Shown in pieces: positions 1 to 9,329 of a stretch of DNA of 64,000 nt (position 1 is the stretch's first letter; each line of letters starts with the position of its first letter). The DNA is taken from contig JAFGXR010000058.1 of the NCBI GenBank assembly GCA_016936555.1, forward strand, positions 1-64,000. The letters run 5' to 3'. The position numbers and the translations under genes were made by a program. The DNA is from Spirochaetales bacterium (GTDB lineage: Bacteria; Spirochaetota; Spirochaetia; DSM-2461). A model generated the notes under the pieces. The model did no database searches. It was given only the letters and a program-made list of their open reading frames with translations, and was not told the origin of the DNA.

Positions 1-418
1 CCTTTGGCGAGGATGGAAACGACTCATTGACCTCGCCGAAGGCTGGGAGCTCGCCCTTAATCCCAAGACTTATGGGTAATAGTATGTTTTGGGAGAGGGG
101 TTGGGGGTGAGGGCGGGAAAAAGCTCTCTCATAATAAAGTTGTGTATAGAGTTTTCACACAGTCTGCTTGGAAGAGGGTCGGGGAGGGTCGTATTGCCCC
201 TACTGCCAAAAGATAGTACTTCTACACCATTTCAGCTTTTTTTTATTATCAGGGAATTATTCAGCATTTATTCCCAATTTCACAGCAACTAAATACCACT
301 TTCACTATATCCCCAACAATAAATATATAATTTTATCTATATTTTTTCTTTAATATGCTTATGCGATCTGGTATTTATTTATCCATTCGCGTTATGATCG
401 CCCTGAGCCGCCTTCCCG

Positions 419-709
419 GTGAAAATATTTAAAGGAAAATACATGATACTCTTTATTTATGTGGGCTGTCTTATGGGGTTTCTCCTGTTGGGAGCCATAC
501 GGTTTATCAAGGGTCCGGAGCTGAGCGACCGCATCCTCTCGCTGGACACCATGACCATTCTGGTGACTTCGCTCCTCGTCATACTTTCGATCATCCTCGA
601 CAAAGCCATCTATCTCGATGTGGCCATGATCTTCGGAGTTGTCAGCTTCGTGGAAGTCATTGTCTTCGGCCGTTTCCTCGAAAAGGAGGGTCACAGTGAC
701 AGCCACTGA
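419..709 (+). CDS. MrpF/MnhF-like antiporter subunit (MbxB-like) of membrane-bound oxidoreductase
   Basis: 96 aa, three hydrophobic segments, 'GPELSDRILSLDTMT' MrpF signature; first gene of a tightly packed operon. Start may be internal at the second Met. Confidence 0.85.
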   Translation: MKIFKGKYMILFIYVGCLMGFLLLGAIRFIKGPELSDRILSLDTMTILVTSLLVILSIILDKAIYLDVAMIFGVVSFVEVIVFGRFLEKEGHSDSH

Positions 710-1049
710 TATCCTCGCCCTTGCCGCATATATTTTTATGGGATTCGGTGTCCTGACTTTCGGATTAAGCATTATCGGAATCCTCAGAATGCCCGACAGC
801 TACACCCGGATTCATGCGGGAACCAAAGCGTCGACCATGGGAACCATTCTGATACTCCTGGGAACCATGTTTCTCAAACCGCTCTGGATTCCGAAACTCA
901 TTCTCCTCGGGTTTTTCATACTGGCGACGAGCCCGATTTCCTCATCGATCCTGGTCAAAGGATCCTACATCGGAAAAAGCCCGATGTTTACCAAGAAGCC
1001 GTCAAAGGACTACCGGAAGGAACTGCGCGACAAAGGGGAGCCCTCATGA
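696..1049 (+). CDS. MrpG/MnhG-like antiporter subunit (MbxC-like)
   Basis: GTG start at 696 after AAAAGGAGGG; 'GILRMPDSYTRIHAGTKASTMG' is a typical MnhG motif. Confidence 0.88.
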   Translation: MTATDILALAAYIFMGFGVLTFGLSIIGILRMPDSYTRIHAGTKASTMGTILILLGTMFLKPLWIPKLILLGFFILATSPISSSILVKGSYIGKSPMFTKKPSKDYRKELRDKGEPS

Positions 1050-1303
1050 TGATTTATTTTTCCATGCTGGTTCTGTTCATACTCATGAATGTGACGGCTC
1101 TTATGATGATTAAAGAAAAAAGCCTTTTTTCCGCTGTCGCCGCCCTTTCTTTTATCGGACTGCTGGCTTCAGTCGTTTTCTTTCTCCTCGGCGCGCCCGA
1201 TGTGGCACTCACCGAAGCGGCCATGGGTTCCGGCCTGACCAGCCTCGTCTTCGTCGTTGCCATCAGAAACACCAGAAGCCAGGTGGAGGATATCAATGAG
1301 TAG
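1046..1303 (+). CDS. DUF4040/MbhD-like subunit (C-terminal MrpA fragment-like; MbxD-like)
   Basis: 'FFLLGAPDVALTEAAMGSGLTSLVFVVAI' matches the MbhD/MrpA motif; ATGA overlap with the preceding gene. Confidence 0.85.
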   Translation: MMIYFSMLVLFILMNVTALMMIKEKSLFSAVAALSFIGLLASVVFFLLGAPDVALTEAAMGSGLTSLVFVVAIRNTRSQVEDINE

Positions 1304-2018
1304 ACTTATCGTCCCGGTCAAAAAGATTTTTATTCTTCTCCTTCTTCTCGCTCTCTCCTTCAGCGCGTTGTGGATCTTTTTCTCCGCACCGGCCGCTGCG
1401 GAGAGAATCGGAGATCATTACATATCGATCAATGGTTCGGAAATGGGCGCCGCCAATATCGTCACCGCCGTCCTCGGAGGCTTCAGGGGGCTCGATACAC
1501 TGGGAGAGGTCACCATTCTGTTTCTCTCCACAACGGGAATCGGCCTGATCCTCTCCATGGGGGGACAGTATTTCCGCTGGCTCCAGTTCCGCCCCCACGC
1601 CGTTCTGACGGCGGCCATCCCCTATCTGTTTACGGCCATCGTTTTTTACGGCGTCTATATTATCGTTCACGGTCACCTCTCTCCGGGAGGCGGTTTCCAG
1701 GGGGGAGCCGTTATCGCCACGGGTTTCATGCTCCTCTTCTTTACCGATTCGGACCATATGATCAAAAAGAAGGCGATCTATATCAGCGAATCCCTTTCGG
1801 GGCTCTCCTTTGTGATTCTCGGAGTCCTCGGGCTTGTGCTGGCGGGGAGCTTCCTGATGAACTTTCTCCCCCATTCGGTCCGCGATACGGGCCGTCTGCT
1901 CAGCGCGGGAACGCTGCCCCTTCTCTCTCTGTTTATCGGAATCAAAGTGGGAGCGGAACTCTCCGGACTGGCACAGAGCCTGATCGGTCGGAAAGAACAC
2001 AAGGAGGTGGACAAATGA
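1296..2018 (+). CDS. MnhB-domain (MbhE+MbhF fused, MbxF-like) antiporter subunit
   Basis: Start set to ATG at 1296; C-terminal 'YIIVHGHLSPGGGFQGGAVIATGFM' is the MnhB signature. Confidence 0.87.
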   Translation: MSRLIVPVKKIFILLLLLALSFSALWIFFSAPAAAERIGDHYISINGSEMGAANIVTAVLGGFRGLDTLGEVTILFLSTTGIGLILSMGGQYFRWLQFRPHAVLTAAIPYLFTAIVFYGVYIIVHGHLSPGGGFQGGAVIATGFMLLFFTDSDHMIKKKAIYISESLSGLSFVILGVLGLVLAGSFLMNFLPHSVRDTGRLLSAGTLPLLSLFIGIKVGAELSGLAQSLIGRKEHKEVDK

Positions 2019-2386
2019 TGGACTATTTCAACAGCGAAGCTGCGCTGACCCACCTGATGATGGCGGGGATTCTCTCCCTGGTCGTCATCGGGCTCTATGG
2101 GATTCTCACCAGAAAAAACCTGATCAAGATTTTTCTCTCTCTCGGCGTCGTCGAAACAGCAGTGAACATACTCATCGTCGCTCTTCCCTACAGAAAAGGC
2201 GGCGTCGCCCCGATTCTGACAGGTCAGGGAATGGAGGGTTTTCTCGACCCCGTTCCCCAGGCTCTGGTCCTGACGTCCATCGTTATCGGGCTGGCCATTA
2301 CGGCGCTCGGACTGGTTATGGCTGTGAAGTTCTATCAGCACGAAGGCCATCTGAATATCAGAAAAATGAATGGATTAAAGAGGTAA
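2015..2386 (+). CDS. MrpC/NuoK-like subunit (MbxG-like)
   Basis: ATG at 2015 after AAGGAGG, ATGA overlap; 'IGLYGILTRKNLIKIFLSLGVVETAVNIL...DPVPQALVLTSIVIGLAITALGL'. Confidence 0.9.
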   Translation: MMDYFNSEAALTHLMMAGILSLVVIGLYGILTRKNLIKIFLSLGVVETAVNILIVALPYRKGGVAPILTGQGMEGFLDPVPQALVLTSIVIGLAITALGLVMAVKFYQHEGHLNIRKMNGLKR

Positions 2387-2388
2387 TA

Positions 2389-3825
2389 ATGGTATCGACA
2401 ATATGGTTTATCGCTCTGCCGCTCGGTCTGGCCTTTATTCTGCCATTCCGGGGACTGGGCCACACAAAACGGGATCTGACCATTATCCCTCTGGTTCTGA
2501 CAATTGTTCTCGGGGGGCTGCTCTTCCTGTTCCGGTTGGCGGTTACTTCTCCGGTTCTCGAGGGTTTTGTTCTCGACCCGCCTCTGGGCATCAGCTTCCG
2601 GATGGGGGCTACGGAATTTCTGTTCCTGATGATTGTGATCGGTTCGGCCTTTCTTATCGCCCTGAATATCTATGGGGAGAAAAATGACATTTTCAAGGGC
2701 TATCAGTTTCCCCTGATTTTTTCACTCTTTCTCACCGGTGCCATAGGAATCATTCTGACCGGCGATCTTTTCAATCTCTTTATATTCTGGGAGATTCTCT
2801 CCATCGCCGCTTACTTGCTCACAACGCTCGAAGGAAAGAGCCGCAGTTTCGAGGGGGGGATCAAATACCTTCTCACCGGAGCTCTCTCATCGGTATTTAT
2901 TCTGATCGCCGTGTCTCTGATTTACTACTCGGCGGGAACCATGGACATGGTGGAACTGGGCAGACTGATCCCGGCTCTGCCCTCCGGATTTAAAGCTCTG
3001 ATTTTTCTCTGCCTTTTTATCGGGTTCGCCATTGAAGCGGAAATCTTTCCCCTCAATCTCTGGGCGCCCGATGTTTTCGAAGCATCTGAAAGCCGGGCCG
3101 GCGGACTTTTTTCATCAATCGCCGTAAAAACCGCCGCTTTCGCCCTTCTCAGGCTCTTCTTCGTGCTGTTCGGAGGGGCGGAAATAGCGGGGTATTCCTT
3201 TTTTACGGTTCTCCTGGTACTCGCCCTGGCCACCCTGATCATTGCGGAGTTCGCCGCCTTTCATCAGTCCAATCTGAAACGAATGCTCGGCTATTCTTCT
3301 ATCGGGCAGGTGGCGCTGGCCCTAACCGCCCTTTCACTGGCGACGGAAAGCGCTTTGACAGCGGGTCTCTTTCATCTGCTGAACCACAGCCTCATCAAGG
3401 TTCTCCTCTTTTCGCTGGCCGCCTTCTTCATCAGAAAAGCGGGAAGCGAATCGATCGCCGATTTCAAAGGTATGGGCCGGAAATTTCCCGTCGCCGGTCT
3501 CTTCTTCACAATCGGAGCCCTGGCCGTCGCGGGATTTCCCCCCTTCAGCCCTTTCGCCAGCAAAATGGCCATTCTGAAAGCGCTGATGGACGGCGGACAC
3601 TTCATCGTTCTCACGGGCATTCTCGTCGCCACAGTCGTCGAGGTGGGATACTACTTCAAGGTGATTCAGGTTCTCTATGCGCCTGTGGAAAAAACGGAAA
3701 AGGAAAAAATCAAACCGATGGTCCTCTTTTCCTGGTTTGTACCCGCAGCCCTGCTGACCGGTCTGGGAATCTATCCCTCTGTCATTATGAAATATATCAG
3801 CCTCGCCGCAGGCGCGCTGTTCTAA
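2389..3825 (+). CDS. MrpD/NuoN-like proton-conducting membrane transporter (MbxH-like)
   Basis: 478 aa multi-TM protein; 'LFNLFIFWEILSIAAYLL' and 'HLLNHSLIKVLLF' antiporter-like motifs. Confidence 0.92.
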   Translation: MVSTIWFIALPLGLAFILPFRGLGHTKRDLTIIPLVLTIVLGGLLFLFRLAVTSPVLEGFVLDPPLGISFRMGATEFLFLMIVIGSAFLIALNIYGEKNDIFKGYQFPLIFSLFLTGAIGIILTGDLFNLFIFWEILSIAAYLLTTLEGKSRSFEGGIKYLLTGALSSVFILIAVSLIYYSAGTMDMVELGRLIPALPSGFKALIFLCLFIGFAIEAEIFPLNLWAPDVFEASESRAGGLFSSIAVKTAAFALLRLFFVLFGGAEIAGYSFFTVLLVLALATLIIAEFAAFHQSNLKRMLGYSSIGQVALALTALSLATESALTAGLFHLLNHSLIKVLLFSLAAFFIRKAGSESIADFKGMGRKFPVAGLFFTIGALAVAGFPPFSPFASKMAILKALMDGGHFIVLTGILVATVVEVGYYFKVIQVLYAPVEKTEKEKIKPMVLFSWFVPAALLTGLGIYPSVIMKYISLAAGALF

Positions 3826-3835
3826 GGGGTTTTCC

Positions 3836-5701
3836 ATGATTCAAGGAAAATTAACACTGATATTACTTCTTCCCATGGTTTCGGCTCTGGCTGTCTTCTT
3901 TCTGGGAACACATAAAATTATCAGAGAACTATTGTCCATAGTTTCTCTGGCACTGCTTACGGGATTACTGCTGATGAGAATAGTTTCTCCTGTCAGCGAT
4001 GATTTTACCTGGCAGTACATGCCGGGCTTTTTCACTCTCAGTTTTTCTTTAAGCTCTTTCGGCCTGCTCTTCGCCCTGATCGCGGCTATCAGCGGACTGC
4101 TGAAATCCTTTGCCTCCTGGGGGATCAACTCAAAGGGATATCACGCCCTCTTCCACCTGATGATGGGGGGGCTGATGATACTCCTGAGCGCAGGTGACTA
4201 CATCTCCTTCTTTCTGGGATGGGAGATCATGACCTGGTCCAGCTTTATGCTCTTCAACAATTTTTCCTCAGCCGATGATCCCATCGAAAAATCACAGGAT
4301 ACGGGCTTTCTTTTTATCACGCTCTCCCTTATTTCGGCTCTGCTGATGCTCGGAGTTCTCTTCTTTCTTTACAACCGGACGGGAAGCATGAATATCGCCG
4401 ACGGCGTCGCCTGGCTCCATGGAGTCAAGGGTCTTCCCTCGTGGATTCCCGGACTGCTGCTGATGAGCGCCTTTTTCCTGAAAAGCGGACTCCTTCCCTT
4501 TCACGTCTGGGTCCCCGGGACCTACCGGGAAGCGCCCCACACCTTTACGGCCTTTCTATCAGCGGCCCTTTCCAAAGTGGGGATCTACGCCTTTATCCTG
4601 TTCTTTCTCCCTTTTTCCCTGAATGAGGGATCGGGACAGATATCCTATCTCATCGCCTGGATCGGCGCTATCACGGCGACGGTAGCCACTTTCAAGGCCA
4701 TCGAACAGAATGATATGAAAGGGCTTCTCGCCTATTCCTCCATCGGACAGATGGCCTATGTCTTCACAGCTATGGCCGTCGGTTCTTCGCTGGCCATGGG
4801 CGGAGCGCTCTTCCAGATGGTCAACCACAGCCTGATCAAACTCCTCCTCTTTTTCATCGTGGCGGGCATCATCGAGAGAACCGGTAAAACACGGTTCGAC
4901 CAGCTCGGCGGATTGATCTACAAAATGCCCTTCTCCTTTATCGGCGTGCTCGTCGGCATTATCGCTCTGGCGGGAATGCCCCCCTTGAGCGGGTTCTACG
5001 GAAAGTGGATGATTTACACTTCGCTGATCGAAAAGGGGTGGCTGCTGGTTCTGACCGGCATCGTCCTTCCCTCGACGGCGGCTTTTATCTACTGTTACAA
5101 ACTGATTTACGGTATTTTCCTCGGTCACCCGACGGAAGTGAATCCCGAAGAGGCGAAAGAGATTTCTCCCCGCTACCGGGTTCCCTCCGGACTTCTGATG
5201 GCCTCCATCGTCCTTCTCGGACTTTTCCCGGGGCTGATTCTGAAGCCGGTCAATGTTCTTCTCTCCGACTTGGGGATGGAAACACTGGCCCTCACGAGTC
5301 AGGGCAGCCTCAACGCCGCATCCGGATCGGTCAGCGGTTTTATGGTTATGAATGTCTTCGGAGGAGTTTTTGCAGTGATCCTCATTCTTCTTTCGCTCTT
5401 TGGAAAGAAAGCGCCGACCCGCAACCTCCACAGGCTCGATATAGCCTATGCGGGGGAACTTCCCACAGAACAAACGCCTCTCCACTACGGACGGGGCCTG
5501 GGACATGAAGTCAAACGGGTCGCCATCGCCGGAGCGATCGTGAAAAGAAGCCTGACGGAAAAATATATGAAAATCGGAAACCAGCTCGGCGGGATTCTGG
5601 AACATGTCCGGGGATTCTATCCCGGGAACGGCCAGGTATCGCTTATTATGACAATGGTCGGAGCAGCCGCCGTGGCTCTCCTGATCGGACTCAAGGGGTA
5701 A
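3836..5701 (+). CDS. Second antiporter-like subunit (NuoL/HyfB family; MbxH'-like)
   Basis: 621 aa multi-TM; 'FFLGWEIMTWSSFMLF', 'KSGLLPFHVWVPGTYREAPHTFTAFLSA', 'MVNHSLIKLLLFF'. Confidence 0.9.
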   Translation: MIQGKLTLILLLPMVSALAVFFLGTHKIIRELLSIVSLALLTGLLLMRIVSPVSDDFTWQYMPGFFTLSFSLSSFGLLFALIAAISGLLKSFASWGINSKGYHALFHLMMGGLMILLSAGDYISFFLGWEIMTWSSFMLFNNFSSADDPIEKSQDTGFLFITLSLISALLMLGVLFFLYNRTGSMNIADGVAWLHGVKGLPSWIPGLLLMSAFFLKSGLLPFHVWVPGTYREAPHTFTAFLSAALSKVGIYAFILFFLPFSLNEGSGQISYLIAWIGAITATVATFKAIEQNDMKGLLAYSSIGQMAYVFTAMAVGSSLAMGGALFQMVNHSLIKLLLFFIVAGIIERTGKTRFDQLGGLIYKMPFSFIGVLVGIIALAGMPPLSGFYGKWMIYTSLIEKGWLLVLTGIVLPSTAAFIYCYKLIYGIFLGHPTEVNPEEAKEISPRYRVPSGLLMASIVLLGLFPGLILKPVNVLLSDLGMETLALTSQGSLNAASGSVSGFMVMNVFGGVFAVILILLSLFGKKAPTRNLHRLDIAYAGELPTEQTPLHYGRGLGHEVKRVAIAGAIVKRSLTEKYMKIGNQLGGILEHVRGFYPGNGQVSLIMTMVGAAAVALLIGLKG

Positions 5702-5708
5702 TCAGGCT

Positions 5709-6614
5709 ATGTTATTCACCATATTCAACAGCCTTCTGGCTGTTCTGCTCACCTATTCCATGGGGATGCTCTACTACGGTTTCTACCGGATCGGAAACGC
5801 CCGGATCCACCGCCGCGTCGGGCCGCCTCTCTGGCAGAACGTCATCGACAATATCAAGCTCTTCGCCAAGCGGGAGGCTCCCGGACACGGCATCATGTTC
5901 CACCTGGGACCGGTCATTATGACGGCGGGAACCATCACGTCCATGCTCTTCGTCCCCTTTCTGAAGGACAGCGCCTGGCTCCAGGGATTCTCCTCCTACG
6001 GAAACCTCATCCTGCTCATCTATCTGATGGTCGTCGGCCCTCTGGGCAACGCTCTCGCCGTCGGTGTGAGCGGCGTTCCTTTCGGAGTCATGGGCGTGAC
6101 ACGGGGTCTCACCAGACTCATCGGCCTGGAAGTTCCTTTTTTCCTCTCCGTCGCGTTGCTTATGAGCGGCAGCGGAACCATCTCCATCAGCGAAATCATG
6201 ATGGCACAGGACAGTTTTAGCAACTGGAACATGATGGCCCATCCCGCGGCCTTTATCGTCTCCCTTTTCTCCTTCGTGGGGATGATGGGAGCCAGCCCCT
6301 TCGATGTGGTCGGTGCGCCCGTGGAGGTCTACTCGGGACCCCAGGCGGAATTCGGAGGGAAATACCTCGGCTTTCTCGCCGCCCAGAGAGTCATGTTCTC
6401 CATGGTCAAGCTCATCCTCTGGGTGGACCTTTTCCTGGGGGGAGCCACCAATGTCTTTATTCTCATGGCAAAAAGTTTTGCCCTGTTTTTCTTCTATTTC
6501 ATCGTGGGAGCCGCGTTTCCCCGATTCAAAACGGAACAGGCCGTCGACTTCATGCTGAAGCTTCCCCTGATCATCGGGATCGGCGCCGTTCTTGTGCGTT
6601 TCTGGAGTCTGTAA
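5709..6614 (+). CDS. NuoH/HyfC-like membrane subunit (MbxM-like)
   Basis: 'RRVGPPLWQNVIDNIKLFAKREAP' and 'GASPFDVVGAPVEVYSGPQAEFGGKYLG' are NuoH-family motifs. Confidence 0.92.
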   Translation: MLFTIFNSLLAVLLTYSMGMLYYGFYRIGNARIHRRVGPPLWQNVIDNIKLFAKREAPGHGIMFHLGPVIMTAGTITSMLFVPFLKDSAWLQGFSSYGNLILLIYLMVVGPLGNALAVGVSGVPFGVMGVTRGLTRLIGLEVPFFLSVALLMSGSGTISISEIMMAQDSFSNWNMMAHPAAFIVSLFSFVGMMGASPFDVVGAPVEVYSGPQAEFGGKYLGFLAAQRVMFSMVKLILWVDLFLGGATNVFILMAKSFALFFFYFIVGAAFPRFKTEQAVDFMLKLPLIIGIGAVLVRFWSL

Positions 6615-7223
6615 ATGGATAATTTGAACAAGAAAGATAAAGCTCAGTTGAAAGAGCTGAAGTCGCCGATGGCCGTCGTGGACTGGGCCGTGAACTGGTT
6701 CCGCAAGCAGAGCATCTTCATGCTCGCCTACGGAACGGGATGCGGAGCGATTGAAATTCCCCCCACCGTCACGGCGCGCTACGATGCGGAGCGCTTCGGC
6801 GTCAGAGGGGCCGCGACCCCGAGACAGGCCGACGTCATCGTCCTCTCCGGTTACCTGGCCGTCAAAACTTTGAAAAGGGTCATCCGCACCTACGAGCAGA
6901 TGCAGGAACCCAAATACGTTATCGCTCTCGGTTCCTGCCCCATCAACGGCGGCATGTACTGGGACAGCTACAACACGATCAAGCAGCTGGACCGCTACCT
7001 TCCCGTCGATGTCACCGTGGCGGGCTGCATGCCCCGTCCCGAAGCGGTGCTCGAAGGCTTTATGGCCCTCAAGGATAAAATCCAGAGAGGCGAAGCCGAA
7101 GGGGCCCGGGACTACAGGGACAATATCGAAAAGTACAAAAACAACCAGAAAGAGATATTCGGCGACAAAATGCTCCCCGGCTACACCTGCGACTGGTACT
7201 TCTCCGACGGAGGTTCATTCTGA
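6615..7223 (+). CDS. NuoB-like Fe-S small subunit (MbxJ-like)
   Basis: 'GTGCGAIEIPPT', 'RQADVIVLSG', 'YVIALGSCPINGGMYWDSY', 'DVTVAGCMPRPEAVL'. Confidence 0.92.
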   Translation: MDNLNKKDKAQLKELKSPMAVVDWAVNWFRKQSIFMLAYGTGCGAIEIPPTVTARYDAERFGVRGAATPRQADVIVLSGYLAVKTLKRVIRTYEQMQEPKYVIALGSCPINGGMYWDSYNTIKQLDRYLPVDVTVAGCMPRPEAVLEGFMALKDKIQRGEAEGARDYRDNIEKYKNNQKEIFGDKMLPGYTCDWYFSDGGSF

Positions 7224-7789
7224 TGACAGAGACAATCGACAATCTGCTCGAACGGATCGGGCGGAATTTTCAGATAACCGGACAGGAAGTGAAAAAGGCC
7301 GGTCTGGCCGCTCTGCACTGTTCGCAGGAACAGCTTCACGGCGTTCTGATCTACCTGAAAGAAGTGGAGAAATTCGACACTCTGACCATGATCGGCTGTG
7401 CCGACTGGATCGAGGACGACTATTTCGAGCTCTCCTATATGGCCTATTCCTTCACCACCTTTTTTACGGTGATGGTAAAGATCCGCGTCTCCCGCGACGG
7501 ATCTTCGGTTCCGACAGTCGAGGGGATATGGCGGCAGGCCCGGACCTTCGAACGGGAAATCCACGAAATGTTCGGCGTCGACTTCCCCGGTAACACCCGA
7601 CTGAAGGAGTTCTTCCTGGAAAACTGGCAGGGCATGCCCCCGATGAAACGGGATTTCGACACGGTCCAGTTCGTCAAAGACCACTACAAGCTGCGGGAAG
7701 AGGGACGGGAAGGCGCCTGCAATGTCTCGGTGGAGCGGAAAAAGCGCATCGACGCCAAAAAACTGGAACTGAAAAAGGAAGGGGAATAA
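7223..7789 (+). CDS. NuoC-like 30 kDa subunit (MbxK-like)
   Basis: 'ARTFEREIHEMFGVDFPGNTRLKEFFLENWQGMPPMKRDF' is the complex I 30 kDa signature. Confidence 0.9.
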   Translation: MTETIDNLLERIGRNFQITGQEVKKAGLAALHCSQEQLHGVLIYLKEVEKFDTLTMIGCADWIEDDYFELSYMAYSFTTFFTVMVKIRVSRDGSSVPTVEGIWRQARTFEREIHEMFGVDFPGNTRLKEFFLENWQGMPPMKRDFDTVQFVKDHYKLREEGREGACNVSVERKKRIDAKKLELKKEGE

Positions 7790-8898
7790 TGGCACAGGAT
7801 ATTATCACGATTTTCCATGGTCCCCAGCACCCCGGAATCACGGGAAACATGTCTGTTGAGTTGGACCTTCTGGGCGAAACCATAAAAAGAGCCGAAACCC
7901 ATGTGGGATACCTCCATCGAGGTTTCGAGAAAATGATAGAACGGCGGACCGTTCTCCAGGCCTTTACAATCGTCTGCCGGATCTGCGTTCCCGAACCGGA
8001 CCCCAACGAGGAGAACTTCGCCCGCGGCGTGGAAGAGCTTATGGGACTGGAAGTTCCCGAGAAAGCGAAATGGCTCCGGACCATGGTCCTCGAAATGGCC
8101 CGTCTCCAGGCCCAGATGCTCTGGTTTGCCGGACAGGGCGGAAGTCTCGGACACTACATTTCCCCCCAGTGGGCCGTGGCCGACAGAGACCTGATCCTCG
8201 ACCTTTTCGAAGAGCTCACCGGCGGACGGGTCTACCATATGTATATAACGCCCGGCGGGGTCAGAAGGGACCTGCCCGAGGGATTCCTCGGCCGGCTGGG
8301 CCATTTCCTGGACTATCTGGAAAGCCGTCTCCCCGAGTACGACAATATGCTTCTCCGCAACCCGGTCTTTCTGGAAAGAGCCAGAGGCGTGGGCATCATC
8401 GATCCCGCGACAGCCCGGGAATACGGTGTCGTCGGCCCGAACCTCAGAGCCTGCGGATTCATGAACGACATCCGGAAAGACGAGCCCTATGAAATGTACG
8501 GCGAAGTCGATTTTATCGTTCCCACGGAAACAAGCGGCGATGTCTACGGCAGAGCCATGGTCCGCCGGGCGGAAATCGAACAGTCCATCTCCATCCTCCG
8601 GCAGATCATCAGAAGAATGCCCGCTGAGAAAGAGATCATGGCGGTTCTTCCGAAAAACCACAGGAAATGGGAAGTGCCCAAAGGCGATACCCTGGTTAAA
8701 ACCGAATCGGCCCGCGGTGAGTACAGCTATTACATGGTCGGCGACGGAACGGACAAGCTCAGGCGTGTTCAGGTCAAAGGGCCTTCGGCGGTCCATGCCA
8801 TCACCCTGCTCGAGGAAATGCTGGTCGATTCCCAGCTCTCCGATGTGGCCATGATCATGAACTCGCTGGGAACCAATCCCCCGGAAATAGAGAGGTAG
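7789..8898 (+). CDS. NuoD / [NiFe]-hydrogenase large-subunit-like protein (MbxL-like)
   Basis: 'HGPQHPGITGNMSVELDLLGETIKRAETHVGYLHRGFEK'; 'AFTIVCRICVPEPD'; no C-terminal CxxC. Confidence 0.92.
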   Translation: MAQDIITIFHGPQHPGITGNMSVELDLLGETIKRAETHVGYLHRGFEKMIERRTVLQAFTIVCRICVPEPDPNEENFARGVEELMGLEVPEKAKWLRTMVLEMARLQAQMLWFAGQGGSLGHYISPQWAVADRDLILDLFEELTGGRVYHMYITPGGVRRDLPEGFLGRLGHFLDYLESRLPEYDNMLLRNPVFLERARGVGIIDPATAREYGVVGPNLRACGFMNDIRKDEPYEMYGEVDFIVPTETSGDVYGRAMVRRAEIEQSISILRQIIRRMPAEKEIMAVLPKNHRKWEVPKGDTLVKTESARGEYSYYMVGDGTDKLRRVQVKGPSAVHAITLLEEMLVDSQLSDVAMIMNSLGTNPPEIER

Positions 8899-8903
8899 AC
8901 AGT

Positions 8904-9329
8904 ATGAAGATCGATATTAAAGGTATCTGGGGAGCTCTGAGCTCTCTTAAATATCTCTTTCAGCCTCCCGGGACCCTGCGCTACCCCGATGTGAAAAAGG
9001 AAGCCGCCGATGGATACCGGGGCTTTCACGACAACGACCTTTCAAAGTGCATCGGATGCGGGATGTGCGAAGATATCTGCATGAACCTGGCCATCGATAT
9101 GGTCAAGCCGAAAAGCGAAGCTTACCTCAATGCTAAAAACGGATCGGGACTGATTCCCCGGCTCGACTACGGACGGTGCTGCTGGTGTTCGCTCTGTACC
9201 GATGTCTGTCCGGTCAACTCGCTGAAGCTGACGAAAAACTACGTATACGTCTCGGAAGATATGAACAGATTCATCTACACGCCCGGAGAGGAAAAACTGG
9301 GCAAAAGAGAAAAGGAGACCGTGAAATGA
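8904..9329 (+). CDS. NuoI-like 2x[4Fe-4S] ferredoxin subunit (MbxN-like)
   Basis: 'CIGCGMCEDIC' and 'CCWCSLCTDVCP' cluster motifs. Confidence 0.92.
   Translation: MKIDIKGIWGALSSLKYLFQPPGTLRYPDVKKEAADGYRGFHDNDLSKCIGCGMCEDICMNLAIDMVKPKSEAYLNAKNGSGLIPRLDYGRCCWCSLCTDVCPVNSLKLTKNYVYVSEDMNRFIYTPGEEKLGKREKETVK

Noticed and set aside
89-353. Short overlapping ORFs at the window start
   Set aside because: Low-complexity, no recognisable family, no ribosome-binding site; probably intergenic or the tail of a truncated gene.
1370-2386. 338-aa + strand ORF ending with the MrpC-like sequence
   Set aside because: Only the part from ATG 2015 is real; the upstream portion is the wrong frame through the MnhB gene.
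4559-5605. 348-aa - strand ORF (also 1293..2000, 7684..8796, 5712..6242 and 18108..19091 on -)
   Set aside because: Antisense to strongly supported genes; charged or low-complexity composition typical of shadow ORFs in GC-richer coding DNA.
7789-8898. Initial idea that the operon encodes an energy-converting [NiFe] hydrogenase (Mbh)
   Set aside because: The C-terminal Cys pair is absent and H/H' duplication plus E/F fusion fit Mbx/Mbs better.
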